DNA of 64,000 bases from Microvirga splendida (lineage in GTDB: Bacteria; Pseudomonadota; Alphaproteobacteria; Rhizobiales; Beijerinckiaceae). The stretch covers positions 310,001-374,000 of the forward strand of contig NZ_JAELXT010000001.1 of NCBI RefSeq assembly GCF_016427565.1, in the 5' to 3' direction. The notes under the pieces are model-generated. The model was given only the letters and a program-made list of their open reading frames with translations, searched no databases and was not told the DNA's origin. Every line of letters starts with the position of its first letter. Within the stretch, counting starts at the first letter, position 1. Below, one piece after another: positions 38,041 to 48,672 of the stretch. The position numbers and the translations under genes are program-made.

Positions 38041-39128
38041 TGTCGATTGCCCCTCCTTCTGATCGCCTGAACGCAATTCTCGCCCGCCATGACATCATCA
38101 TGGCGACGCTCAATGCCGGGCCCGATCCTGAAACCTTCGTGGCCCTCTCCCGCGAGCTCGCCGAACTCGACGGCGTGGTGGGGGCCATCCGCGCCTATCG
38201 GACCATGGAGGACAACCTGCAGGGCCTCCAGGCCATGCTCGACGATCCATCGATGGATTCCGAGATGCGCTCGCTCGCCGAAGAGGAGCTGCCGCAGGCC
38301 CGGGAAGACCTGGAGAAAGCCGCCCAGGACCTGCGCCTCATGCTCCTGCCCAAGGACGAGGCGGACGAGAAGAGCGCCATCCTGGAAATCCGCGCCGGCA
38401 CCGGCGGCGACGAGGCGGCCCTGTTCGCCGGCGACCTGCTGCGCATGTACACCCGCTACGCGGACCTGAAGGGCTGGAAGGTCGAGATCGTCTCCGAGAG
38501 CGAGGGCACGGCGGGCGGCTACAAGGAAGTGGTGGCGGAGATCAAGGGCCGGGGCGTGTTCGCCCGCCTCAAGTTCGAGAGCGGCGTCCACCGGGTCCAG
38601 CGGGTGCCGGATACGGAAACGCAAGGGCGCATCCACACCTCCGCGGCGACCGTCGCCGTGCTGCCCGAAGCCGAGGACGTGGACATCGTCATCAACGATG
38701 CGGACCTGAAGATCGACACCATGCGGGCTCAAGGCGCCGGCGGCCAGCACGTCAACAAGACCGAGTCGGCGATCCGCATCACCCATATCCCCAGCGGGAT
38801 GGTGGTTTTCGTTCAGGACGAGCGCTCCCAGCACAAGAACCGCGCCCGCGCCATGGCGCTCCTGCGCGCCCGCCTCTACGACGCCGAGCGCACCGCCAAG
38901 GACGCTGCCCGCGCCGCCGACCGCAAGGCACAGGTGGGCTCCGGCGACCGCTCCGAGCGCATCCGCACCTACAACTTCCCTCAGGGGCGCGTCACCGACC
39001 ACCGGATCAACCTGACCCTCTACAAGCTCGAGGAAGTGATGGTGGGCAACGCCCTCGACGAGCTGATCGACGCCCTGGTGACGGAGCATCAGGCGGCCCA
39101 GCTCGCCGCCCAGGACCAGGCGGCATGA
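38040..39128 (+). CDS. prfA: Peptide chain release factor 1
   Basis: 362 aa. It reads UAA and UAG stop codons and triggers peptide release. The GGQ motif is in [13 protein letters not shown]; the stop-codon recognition PxT site reads PDT in [17 protein letters not shown]. It starts at the last base of ptsP and its stop overlaps fosX by four bases (ATGA). prmC, which methylates the GGQ glutamine, is only one gene away. Confidence 0.97.
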   Translation: MSIAPPSDRLNAILARHDIIMATLNAGPDPETFVALSRELAELDGVVGAIRAYRTMEDNLQGLQAMLDDPSMDSEMRSLAEEELPQAREDLEKAAQDLRLMLLPKDEADEKSAILEIRAGTGGDEAALFAGDLLRMYTRYADLKGWKVEIVSESEGTAGGYKEVVAEIKGRGVFARLKFESGVHRVQRVPDTETQGRIHTSAATVAVLPEAEDVDIVINDADLKIDTMRAQGAGGQHVNKTESAIRITHIPSGMVVFVQDERSQHKNRARAMALLRARLYDAERTAKDAARAADRKAQVGSGDRSERIRTYNFPQGRVTDHRINLTLYKLEEVMVGNALDELIDALVTEHQAAQLAAQDQAA

Positions 39129-39550
39129 TCGAGGGCGGGATCGAAGGCCTCAGCCACATCACGCTCATCACCCGCGACCTTGCCCGCATGAGCGCCATCA
39201 TCGAAGGGGCGCTCGGCGGCCGGGAGATCTACTCGTCCGGCGACGACACCTTCTCCCTCTCCCGCGAAAAGTTCTTCGATGTGGGCGGGCTCTGGATCGC
39301 CGTGATGGAGGGCGAGAGCCTTGCCACGCGCACCTACAACCACGTCGCCTTCAAGATCCCGGCCTCCGCCATCGAGGACTACCGCCAGCGCATCGAGGCG
39401 CTGGGGCTGGAGTTCCGCGAGTCCCGGCCCCGGGTCGAGGGCGAAGGCCACTCGCTCTACTTCTACGACGACGACAACCACCTGTTCGAGCTCCACACCG
39501 GCACCCTGGAGGAGCGGCTGGAGCGCTACCGGCAGGGCCGGAATCCTTGA
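39125..39550 (+). CDS. FosX-type fosfomycin epoxide hydrolase (VOC family)
   Basis: 141 aa glyoxalase/VOC protein. FosX adds water to fosfomycin using Mn2+. Family-specific blocks are all present: [69 protein letters not shown]. Expected metal ligands H11, H73 and E122 are present, and E48 (SREKFF) sits where FosX has its general base Glu. It overlaps prfA by ATGA, and its TGA overlaps the TTG start of prmC. Base use looks like that of its neighbours. A different epoxide or phosphonate substrate is possible; FosX homologues in soil rhizobia may have weak fosfomycin activity. Confidence 0.87.
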   Translation: MIEGGIEGLSHITLITRDLARMSAIIEGALGGREIYSSGDDTFSLSREKFFDVGGLWIAVMEGESLATRTYNHVAFKIPASAIEDYRQRIEALGLEFRESRPRVEGEGHSLYFYDDDNHLFELHTGTLEERLERYRQGRNP

Positions 39551-40395
39551 AAACCCGCGCAGAGGCCCTGAAGGAGCTGCGCCGGACCCTCACCGAGGCC
39601 GGCTTCGACACCGCGGCCCTGGACGCCCGGCTGCTCCTTCTGACAGTCCTTGGCATTTCAGCGACAGATCTTATCACCTGGCCTGACACTCCTCTTACCT
39701 CGGAGCAGGCTGACACCCTCGCCGCCTTCATGAACAGGCGCCTCGCCCATGAGCCGGTGGCCCGGATCGTCGGCGAGCGGGAGTTCTGGGGCCTGCCCTT
39801 CCGCCTCTCCCCGGAGACCCTGGTCCCTCGCCCGGACACGGAGACCCTGGTCGAGACCGTGCTCGCCCTGCTTCCCGACCGTCAGGCTCCGTTGAAGGTC
39901 GTGGACTTCGGCACCGGGTCGGGCTGCATCCTGGTGGCGCTGCTGCACGAACTGCCGAACGCCACGGGTCTCGGGGTCGACCTGTCCTTTGGTGCCCTTG
40001 TGACAGCCCGTGCCAATGCCATTGGAAACCGGGTTGGCAGCCGCTGCCATTTCGCCCTGTCCCGCTGGGCCGATGCGATTGCAGGCCGGTTCGACCTGAT
40101 CGTCTCGAACCCGCCCTACATCGCCTCCGGGGTCATCCCGACCCTGGACCAGGAGGTGCGCGAGCACGACCCGCGGCTCGCCCTCGACGGCGGCTCGGAC
40201 GGGCTGGAGCCCTACCGGATCCTTTTGGGCGAAGCGGAGCGGCTTCTGGCGCCCGGAGGCCTGCTGGCCCTGGAGATCGGCTACGACCAGGCCGAGGATT
40301 TAGAAAGCTTGGCCGGTTCCCATGGGCTTGAAGTCTTGAGGATCGCGCACGATCTATCGGGTAACCCGCGCTGCATCGCCATGAGGCGATTGTGA
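39547..40395 (+). CDS. prmC: Release factor glutamine methyltransferase
   Basis: 282 aa from TTG 39547, which overlaps the fosX stop. It methylates the Gln of the GGQ motif of RF1/RF2. The N-terminal helical domain contains ALDARLLLLTVLGIS; motif I is DFGTGSGCILVALL; the catalytic NPPY is in SNPPYIASGVIP. FRLSPETLVPRPDTETLVE is a PrmC signature. No earlier ATG is available within the conserved region. Last gene of the ptsP-prfA-fosX-prmC unit. Confidence 0.95.
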   Translation: MKTRAEALKELRRTLTEAGFDTAALDARLLLLTVLGISATDLITWPDTPLTSEQADTLAAFMNRRLAHEPVARIVGEREFWGLPFRLSPETLVPRPDTETLVETVLALLPDRQAPLKVVDFGTGSGCILVALLHELPNATGLGVDLSFGALVTARANAIGNRVGSRCHFALSRWADAIAGRFDLIVSNPPYIASGVIPTLDQEVREHDPRLALDGGSDGLEPYRILLGEAERLLAPGGLLALEIGYDQAEDLESLAGSHGLEVLRIAHDLSGNPRCIAMRRL

Positions 40396-40754
40396 TGGCC
40401 TGGGTGAGGCTTTCTTGTCCCAGGATGGGATAAAGTCGGAAATAGCCCTTGTTGGACCGAGAGGAACCCGCTAGATTCAGGGTAGAGATCGTCCTCGGTC
40501 TAAACAAATCGGCAGCCCCTTGGGGGCATGCCGGAAGACCAAACGATATCAATCGCGCAGGCAGGGGCTTTTGAACGAAACGGCCTGGCGCGATCACTTG
40601 AACCCGACACTGAAGGATGGCCGAGCCTCTCGAAGGCTGTGGCTGAACGACAGACGGTTTGCCACGCGAACGGTGGGCGTTGAGCCCGTTCGTTGAATAT
40701 TGGCTTGCATATCGCGTGGGCTTTTAAGAACCAGCGAGGCTCGTAGAGCGAAAA
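40396..40754 (+). other. 359-bp intergenic region upstream of the DUF4167 gene
   Basis: No gene recognised. It holds two hairpin candidates: CCTGGG / CCCAGG at 40399-40424, just after prmC, and CGGCAGCCCC / GGGGCATGCCG (one bulged A) at 40510-40532. Neither has a T-run. The long, non-coding and structured stretch could be a 5' leader or carry a small RNA, but nothing proves it. Confidence 0.4.
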
Positions 40755-41825
40755 ATGAGACCAGGACAAAACAGGCGTATGCGCGGTCGTAACAACAACA
40801 ACCGCAGTAACAACAACAAGGGGCCCAATCCCCTGACGAAGAGCTATGAGTCGAACGGCCCGGACGTGAAGATCCGCGGCACGGCTCAGCATATCGCCGA
40901 GAAATACAGCCAGCTCGCCCGCGACGCGCAGTCCAGCGGCGACCCGGTGGCGGCCGAGAACTACTTCCAGCACGCCGAGCATTATTTCCGCATCATCGCG
41001 GCCGCCCAGGAGCAGCTGCGCGAGCAGTACGGCTACCAGCAGCAGCGCTCCTTCGATGAGGACGGTAACGAGGAAGAGGGCTTCACCCAGGGTGAGCGCC
41101 CGAGCTTCGAGCGTGCGGGTGGCGGCCAGGACTTCGGCAACGGCGAAGAGGGCGATTTCGGCTCGCAGCCGCAGCCCTACGAGAACCGGGCCGAGCGCCA
41201 GCCGCGCTTCGACCGCCAGGACCGCAACGACCGTCAGGATCGCGGCGAGCGTCAGGACCGCGGCGATCGTCCCGATCGCGGTGACCGCCAGGATCGCGGC
41301 GAGCGTCGCGAGCGCTTCCAGCCCCGTGAGCGCGGCCCGCGCCAGGATTACCAGCCCCGCGACGAGCAGCCCTTCGAGGGTCGCTCGGAGAACGGCGAGC
41401 GCACCGAACGCAATGAACAGCGCCCTGCCCGCTTCGACCGGAACGACCGCCAGGACCGGGGCGAGCGCCCCGAGCGCCAGGATCGTCCCGAGCGCCAGGA
41501 TCGTCCTGAGCGCAACGACCGCTTCGAGCGCGGCGACCGTCCGGAGCGCCGCGAGCGCTTCCCGCGCGAGCGCCGCCGGGACGACGAGGCGTCCGATCAG
41601 GGCACCCTGCCGGCTTTCCTCACGAACCCGGTCCGCGCGCCCGCTCCCGTGGCCGCCGAGACGGAGGCTCCGGCTCCCGCACCGGTGATGCAGGAAGCAG
41701 CGAACGACGAGGCCGCGGCCCGTCCGCGCCGCCGCCGCCGCACCCGCCAGGAGATGATCGACGCGGCCAACGCCGAGAACGGCGGCTTCACGCCGGATCC
41801 GGCCGAAACCCCGGCCGCCGAGTAA
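40755..41825 (+). CDS. DUF4167 protein with long Arg/Asp-rich repeat region
   Basis: 356 aa. The conserved DUF4167 domain is N-terminal (residues 1-90): Arg/Asn-rich RRMRGRNNNNRSNNNKGPNP, then SYESNGPDVKIRGTAQHIAEKY, LARDAQSSGDPVAAENYFQHAEHYFRI. From about residue 130 to 285 it consists of repeated D/E-R-Q/N units (DRQDRGER, NDRQDRGD, PERQDR), and it ends with an Ala/Pro linker and a basic RPRRRRRTRQE patch. The overall look is an intrinsically disordered nucleic-acid-binding protein. DUF4167 is widespread in alphaproteobacteria and its function is unknown. Position after prmC is conserved. Confidence 0.88.
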   Translation: MRPGQNRRMRGRNNNNRSNNNKGPNPLTKSYESNGPDVKIRGTAQHIAEKYSQLARDAQSSGDPVAAENYFQHAEHYFRIIAAAQEQLREQYGYQQQRSFDEDGNEEEGFTQGERPSFERAGGGQDFGNGEEGDFGSQPQPYENRAERQPRFDRQDRNDRQDRGERQDRGDRPDRGDRQDRGERRERFQPRERGPRQDYQPRDEQPFEGRSENGERTERNEQRPARFDRNDRQDRGERPERQDRPERQDRPERNDRFERGDRPERRERFPRERRRDDEASDQGTLPAFLTNPVRAPAPVAAETEAPAPAPVMQEAANDEAAARPRRRRRTRQEMIDAANAENGGFTPDPAETPAAE

Positions 41826-41850
41826 GGCACACCGGCACCTGAGACATGAA

Positions 41851-41879
41851 AAAGGGAGAGCTAGGCTCTCCCTTTTTTG
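41851..41879 (+). terminator. Terminator of the DUF4167 gene
   Basis: 11-bp perfect stem AAAGGGAGAGC / GCTCTCCCTTT with a 3-base loop (TAG) and a six-T tract, 26 bases after the stop. Confidence 0.9.
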
Positions 41880-41922
41880 TTGGCGAAAAGATCTTGTCGC
41901 TTTCGCAGCCGGCATCGCTTCA

Positions 41923-42025
41923 GTGTCATTCCCGGCCGAAGCGTCAGCGGAGGGGAAGGGAATCCATGGCGCTGTGCGTGCGGGTGGATCCCCTTCCCTC
42001 GCCTGCGGCTCGCCGGGGATGACAC
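41923..42025. repeat. Dispersed palindromic repeat family B, copy 2
   Basis: Ends AGTGTCATTCCCGGCCGAAG and CCGGGGATGACAC; inner arms GGGAAGGGAATCCATGG and GGATCCCCTTCCC. Compare copies at 21852, 48015 and 52435. It lies in the convergent gap between DUF4167 and MOSC genes. Confidence 0.9.
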
Positions 42026-42052
42026 CGAGGCGGCTTGGCCGCCTCCATTCCT

Positions 42053-42835
42053 CTACAGAGCCAGCTCCGTCTGCTCCGCCTCGAGGTCCTCGCCCGTTTC
42101 GAGCGGGCCGCCGGCAACCACCTCGGCATAGATGCCGCAATCGAAGTGCCCGTAGGCCTTCATCAGGCTTTTCGGGATCTCCAGGTCGCGGATGCCCGTG
42201 TCCGGGTCCACGTTGGTGGCCGCGCAGCGTTCAATGCGCTTGGTGACCTTCAGGCGCAGGCCGGAGGGCGCGGAGAGCACCTTGCCCACGAGGTCGAACT
42301 CAGCCCAGGGCGCGAGGCCTTCGATATGGATGTTGCCGCGAAAGCGCAGGGGGTCGACGGGCGCGCCGACGATGTTTTCCAGCGCCCGCACGCTCGCGAG
42401 GTTGATGAGGGACACGAAGCCACGCCGGGAATCCGTGAAGCGGAAGCCGTCGGGCGCGGTGAGCACCTTCGGCGGGCCGCGCAGTTCCTTGGGCATGAAG
42501 CGGCGGAAGAACGCCTCGATGGCGAGCCGCCCCTGCTGACTCGAGAGATCGCCACGGGCCACCTCCCGTCCCTCCTGCTCGATGAAGAGCGTCGTGATGG
42601 AATCGACGTAGCGGGTCTTCAGCCGGGCCAGGCTCTCGTTGCGCATCAGCATCAGGAACTTGATCTTGGGCTGATGCTGCGGGTTGTCCGCATCGAAGCC
42701 CGCCGGCCCGTTCTCGACAGCAAACAGCCGGTCGCCGGGAAAGTAGTCGCCCTTGGCGAGGGTGACGGAGGACAGGGTCTCGGGCGAGAGGCCCTTCACG
42801 GGATAGCGCTGGAGGGAGGCGATGCGGATGGTCAT
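42053..42835 (-). CDS. MOSC-domain protein (molybdenum cofactor sulfurase-like)
   Basis: 260 aa with MOSC N-terminal barrel (ASLQRYPVKGLSPETL ... DRLFAVENG) and C-terminal MOSC domain, including GFVSLINLASVRALE, FRGNIHIEGLAPWAEFDLVG and the conserved Cys in KRIERCAATNVDPDTG, as in mARC-type and YcbX-type proteins. Such proteins bind molybdenum cofactor or transfer sulfur. No ferredoxin-like domain follows, so a separate electron donor would be required. Alone on the minus strand. Confidence 0.88.
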   Translation of the reverse strand: MTIRIASLQRYPVKGLSPETLSSVTLAKGDYFPGDRLFAVENGPAGFDADNPQHQPKIKFLMLMRNESLARLKTRYVDSITTLFIEQEGREVARGDLSSQQGRLAIEAFFRRFMPKELRGPPKVLTAPDGFRFTDSRRGFVSLINLASVRALENIVGAPVDPLRFRGNIHIEGLAPWAEFDLVGKVLSAPSGLRLKVTKRIERCAATNVDPDTGIRDLEIPKSLMKAYGHFDCGIYAEVVAGGPLETGEDLEAEQTELAL

Positions 42836-42929
42836 GGCTTAGCGATAAAGCGCGTGGGGAAGCGGGGCAAGAGAAGGAATTGCGCATTCTCCTCGCCGCC
42901 ATCGTCATCCCGGACGGAGCGCTGTTTTT

Positions 42930-43053
42930 CCCTCTCCCCTTTAGCGGGAGAGGGTGGCCTGCGCAGCAGGTCGGGAGAGGGGCCATGCTCGACTGGGACT
43001 GCCCCTCTCCCGGCTCACTCCGTTCGCCACCCTCTCCCGCAGAGGGGAGAGGG
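42930..43053. repeat. Dispersed palindromic repeat family D, copy 1
   Basis: About 125 bp with arms rich in CCCTCTCCC / GGGAGAGGG, from CCCTCTCCCCTTTAGCGGGA to GCAGAGGGGAGAGGG. Related in sequence and plan to the elements at 55241-55350 and 63606-63753. Confidence 0.8.
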
Positions 43054-43105
43054 TTGGTCGCGCCAATTTCGTCCAGTGATAATGGGTGATCACCGGCCCG
43101 ATGCC

Positions 43106-44467
43106 CTAGCGCCAGTCCGTCCCTTCGACAGGAGCCTGATCCCGGCTGCGGGTGCGGCCCGCCTCCACCGCCGGGGCCTGCGGCTTGGCCTTCTCGGCCC
43201 GCGCCTCCTCCTGGCCGCCCGGCCCGTCGACGATGAGGCGGGCGCCGCGCTGGTAGGTCAGGTAGTTCCACAGCCAGGTGAAGGCGACCACGGCCCGGTT
43301 GCGCAGGCCGATCAGGAAGTAGACGTGGGCGACGCCCCAGAACAGCCAGCCGATGAAGCCCGTGAGGTGAACGCTGCCGAGCTTCACCACAGCGGCCTTG
43401 CGGCCGATGGTGGCGAGATCGCCCTGGTGGCGGTAGCGGAAAGGTCCCGGGGCCGGGCGGCCCGACGCCCTCGCGGCGATGACCTTGGCCACATAGGCCC
43501 CCATCTGCTTGGCGGCCGGCGCGATGCCCGGCACGGTCTTGCCCTCCGCATCCACGGCCGCCGCCGTGTCGCCGATGACGAAGACCTCGGGGCGGCCGGG
43601 CACCGCGAGATCCGGCCCCACCTTCACCCGTCCGGCCCGGTCCTGCTCCACCTGGAGCCACTCGCCGGCCGGGGAGGCGATCACGCCCGCAGCCCAGACC
43701 AGGGTGCCGGCCTCGATCCGCGATGCTTCGAGATCGACCCCGCGCCCGTCGCAATCGGTCACCCGCGCCGAGGTCATGACCTCCACGCCCATCTTTTCGA
43801 GGGCCTGCGCGGCATAGGCCGAGAGGTCTTCCGGAAAGGTCGGCAGCAGGCGGGGACCGGCCTCGATGAGGATGACGCGGGCGGCATGCGGGTCGATGCG
43901 CCGGAACTCGGACGGCAGAGCGTAATGGGCCACCTCCGCGATGGCTCCCGCCATCTCGACGCCCGTGGGGCCGCCGCCCACCACCACGAAGGTGAGGAGC
44001 CGCCGCTGCTCATCCGGGTCGTCGATCAGCTCCGCCTCCTCGAAGGCGAGCAGGACCTTGCGGCGGATGCGCGTCGCGTCCTCGATCTGCTTCAGCCCCG
44101 GCGCGACGGCGGCCCATTCCGGGTGGCCGAAATAGGAATGGGTGGCGCCGGTGGCGAGGACGAGGAAATCGTAAGGGACGGCGGTCGCGCCGGCATGGAC
44201 GAGCCGTGCCTGCGGATCCACGCCTTCGACCTCCGCCATGAGGACCGTGATGTTCTTCTGGCGCCGGACGATGCTGCGGATCGGCCAGGCGATGTCGGCC
44301 GGCGACAGGGCGGCTGTGGCGACCTGGTAGAGCAGCGGCTGGAAGTAGTGAAAGTTGTGGCGGTCGATGAGCGTCACATCCACCGGAGCGCGGGCGAGCG
44401 CCTGAGCGGCCGTCAGCCCGCCGAATCCGGCCCCGACGATCACAACCTTCGGCACGTCAGCAGTCAT
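43106..44467 (-). CDS. ndh: Type II NADH dehydrogenase (NDH-2)
   Basis: 453 aa. Non-proton-pumping NADH:quinone oxidoreductase on the inner face of the membrane. Two dinucleotide-binding motifs: FAD-binding VIVGAGFGGLTAA at the N terminus and NADH-binding VVVGGGPTGVEMAGAIAE near 165. FHYFQPLLYQVATAALSP and VFVIGDTA are typical. The C terminus has an amphipathic/hydrophobic helix (GFIGWLFWGVAHVYFLIGLRNR) for membrane binding, then a disordered charged tail. Start ATG 44467. Confidence 0.93.
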   Translation of the reverse strand: MTADVPKVVIVGAGFGGLTAAQALARAPVDVTLIDRHNFHYFQPLLYQVATAALSPADIAWPIRSIVRRQKNITVLMAEVEGVDPQARLVHAGATAVPYDFLVLATGATHSYFGHPEWAAVAPGLKQIEDATRIRRKVLLAFEEAELIDDPDEQRRLLTFVVVGGGPTGVEMAGAIAEVAHYALPSEFRRIDPHAARVILIEAGPRLLPTFPEDLSAYAAQALEKMGVEVMTSARVTDCDGRGVDLEASRIEAGTLVWAAGVIASPAGEWLQVEQDRAGRVKVGPDLAVPGRPEVFVIGDTAAAVDAEGKTVPGIAPAAKQMGAYVAKVIAARASGRPAPGPFRYRHQGDLATIGRKAAVVKLGSVHLTGFIGWLFWGVAHVYFLIGLRNRAVVAFTWLWNYLTYQRGARLIVDGPGGQEEARAEKAKPQAPAVEAGRTRSRDQAPVEGTDWR

Positions 44468-44507
44468 GGCGCTCTCGCTTGGTCGAGGAAAGGCTCCCCA
44501 TCATAGA

Positions 44508-44535
44508 AAAAGCCCCGCCGGTTGGCAGGGCTTTT
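44508..44535 (-). terminator. Terminator of the small-gene pair 44558-45152
   Basis: Stem AAAAGCCCCGCC / GGCAGGGCTTTT with one mismatch and a GGTT loop. On the minus strand it is followed by T-rich sequence, 22 bases after the stop at 44558. Confidence 0.8.
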
Positions 44536-44557
44536 CTTCACGCACGCGATCCGGAGC

Positions 44558-44821
44558 TTACGAAGCGTCGCCTGAGCGGGCGACCCGGGTGCGCTTGAGC
44601 TCGGGCGTGTTGAAACCCTCGCGCGCCGGGATGTGATCCTCGTCGGTGGTCTTCGGGTTCATGCCCTCGTTGGCCGTCTTGTGCTCGGGGATGCTGGTCT
44701 GGGGACCGGCCTCCTTCTTCATGCGCAGCGCCTTCTCGGCATTGGCCACCAGCTCCTCGTGAGCCTTCTCGGCCTTGCGCTTCTTGGGGCTGAACATGGA
44801 GAAAATATCGGAAAGAGCCAT
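44558..44821 (-). CDS. Small hydrophilic hypothetical protein
   Basis: 87 aa from ATG 44821. Lys/Glu/Ala-rich helix first (SPKKRKAEKAHEELVANAEKALRMKKEAG), then a polar, Pro-rich, probably disordered tail (PEHKTANEGMNPKTTDEDHIPAREGFNTPELKR). No signal or membrane segment. It follows the gene at 44829 by 7 bases and shares its terminator. I recognise no family. Confidence 0.7.
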   Translation of the reverse strand: MALSDIFSMFSPKKRKAEKAHEELVANAEKALRMKKEAGPQTSIPEHKTANEGMNPKTTDEDHIPAREGFNTPELKRTRVARSGDAS

Positions 44822-44828
44822 GGTGTGA

Positions 44829-45152
44829 TTACTCCTTGGCGCGGGAGAGCACGCCGTCGCTCTCGTCGCTGCGATGGGTCGGCGGGGATTGGACGTTCTG
44901 GCGCGAGACCGGGATGTCGCGGGAGGTCGCCATGGTGCCGGTGGAATCGCCGATGTCGCGGTCCGCCTCGTTGCCCGGGCGGCCTTGATCGTCCCGGATC
45001 ACCCGGCCGTTCTCCGTGGTGTCGCCGAAGGTCTCCGGCGTCACGGAGGGCTGCTGCTCGACCGGGCTCATGGGCACGGCATGGCCAAGCTCCGCATTGC
45101 GGGCCAGGTCGGCACGGGCCTTTTCGGCTTCCGAACGCGGGTCGCGTGTCAT
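44829..45152 (-). CDS. Small hydrophilic hypothetical protein
   Basis: 107 aa from ATG 45152 with a strong SD (GAGGAGG). Charged and polar throughout: SEAEKARADLARNAELGHAVP, SVTPETFGDTTENGRVIRDDQ, DIGDSTGTMATSRD, THRSDESDGVL. Predicted disordered. First gene of a two-gene unit that diverges from clpB over 177 bp. The pair is read as real because of the SD, the tight spacing to 44821 and the shared terminator. Function unknown. Confidence 0.65.
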   Translation of the reverse strand: MTRDPRSEAEKARADLARNAELGHAVPMSPVEQQPSVTPETFGDTTENGRVIRDDQGRPGNEADRDIGDSTGTMATSRDIPVSRQNVQSPPTHRSDESDGVLSRAKE

Positions 45153-45208
45153 GGTAACCTCCTCAAACTGTTGTGGGGTCAATGCCAGGATGGGAAGCCG
45201 GTTCCCCT

Positions 45209-45238
45209 CTTGTTGTCCTGGATCAATGCCCCCACCTA
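45209..45238 (+). promoter_or_regulatory. Candidate heat-shock (RpoH) promoter of clpB
   Basis: CTTGTTG at 45209-45215, then 13 bases, then CCCCCACCTA at 45229-45238. This matches the CTTG ... CCCC-A/T pattern of sigma-32-type promoters at the right spacing. It lies about 90 bp before the clpB ATG. Recognition by eye only. Confidence 0.4.
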
Positions 45239-45329
45239 AGCTCCAGCGGATGCTCCGGTATGGAGGTCCGACATCGCAGGGTCGGCCTGTGCCTCCAAGA
45301 GGGCGGGCTGACCTGAGGAGGGATGATTG

Positions 45330-47951
<2,622 letters not shown>

Positions 47952-47971
47952 GACACGAACACAACAGCGAG

Positions 47972-48002
47972 AAAGGCCGGGCATTCGCCCGGCCTTTTTT
48001 GT
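47972..48002 (+). terminator. Terminator of clpB
   Basis: 11-bp perfect stem AAAGGCCGGGC / GCCCGGCCTTT, loop ATTC, with the T-run continuing, 20 bases past the stop. Confidence 0.92.
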
Positions 48003-48014
48003 TTTCGCACTTCC

Positions 48015-48115
48015 GTGTCATTCCCGGCCGGAGCGTCAGCGGAGAGGAAGGGAATCCACGATCAAGCGCAACGCTATGGATCCCCTTCCCTCGCTACGCT
48101 TGGCCTGAGGATGAC
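48015..48115. repeat. Dispersed palindromic repeat family B, copy 3
   Basis: Begins GTGTCATTCCCGGCCGGAGC and ends with a diverged GCCTGAGGATGACGG; inner arms GGAAGGGAATCCACG and TATGGATCCCCTTCCC. It starts 12 bases after the clpB terminator and ends just before the convergent hpf gene. Confidence 0.88.
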
Positions 48116-48137
48116 GGGGTGGAATGATGATGTGTGG

Positions 48138-48572
48138 TTACTCCGCCGCCGCGCGGTAGTCGCCCTCGTCGTTCATGGGCAGGCCCGCATCGTCGCGGTC
48201 GCGTCCGGGGTTGCGTGCGCCCTCGCGCAGGAGCGCATCCTTGTCGGTGCGCTCGCCCTTGTCGTCGCGCAGTTCGCGCTTGGAGCGGCGAAGCTGCTTG
48301 GCGGTCTTCTGGAGGGCTGCCCGGAAGGCGGCGTAGAGGTCCTTGTTCTTGGCCTCGCCGCTCATGATCTTGAGCGCGCCCATCTGCATGTTGACCGTGC
48401 ACCGATAGGTGATGCCCTCGCGGGTGACGTGCACGGAAGCCGTGCTCAACCGCCCGAAATACTTTCCGGCGACCTGACGGATATTCGTTTTGGCATATTG
48501 GGGGAAGTTTTCGCCCAGATCGACTGTCGAGCTTTGCACCAGGATGTTGTTATCGGCGCCTTCGGGATCCAT
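48138..48572 (-). CDS. hpf: HPF/RaiA-like ribosome-associated protein (short form)
   Basis: 144 aa from ATG 48572 (SD GGAGGAG). The S30AE-like domain is present: VDLGENFPQYAKTNIRQVAGKYFGRLSTASVHVTREGITYRCTVNMQMG, with DLYAAFRAALQKTAKQLRRSKRELRDDK for the basic C-terminal helix. A disordered charged tail follows. In the family such proteins dimerise or inactivate ribosomes in stationary phase. The match to classical HPF is weaker than for long HPF, so a specialised paralogue is possible. Confidence 0.75.
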   Translation of the reverse strand: MDPEGADNNILVQSSTVDLGENFPQYAKTNIRQVAGKYFGRLSTASVHVTREGITYRCTVNMQMGALKIMSGEAKNKDLYAAFRAALQKTAKQLRRSKRELRDDKGERTDKDALLREGARNPGRDRDDAGLPMNDEGDYRAAAE

Positions 48573-48672
48573 CCGCTCCTCCTTGGATGAAGGTTCGATG
48601 GCTAACGGCGGGACTGCAGGAAGGTTTCGCCCGCGATGCAACAAAACCGGTCCTGCCAAGGTTATCCGTTGT

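Noticed and set aside
39125-39550. FosX-like gene as part of a resistance cassette or mobile element.
   Set aside because: No transposase, attC-like site, direct repeats or shift in composition. It overlaps its neighbours by a few bases at both ends.
41200-41560. Short tandem repeats that at first look like a CRISPR or minisatellite array.
   Set aside because: The repeats are in frame with the DUF4167 gene, encode D/E-R-Q units and have no regular spacer.
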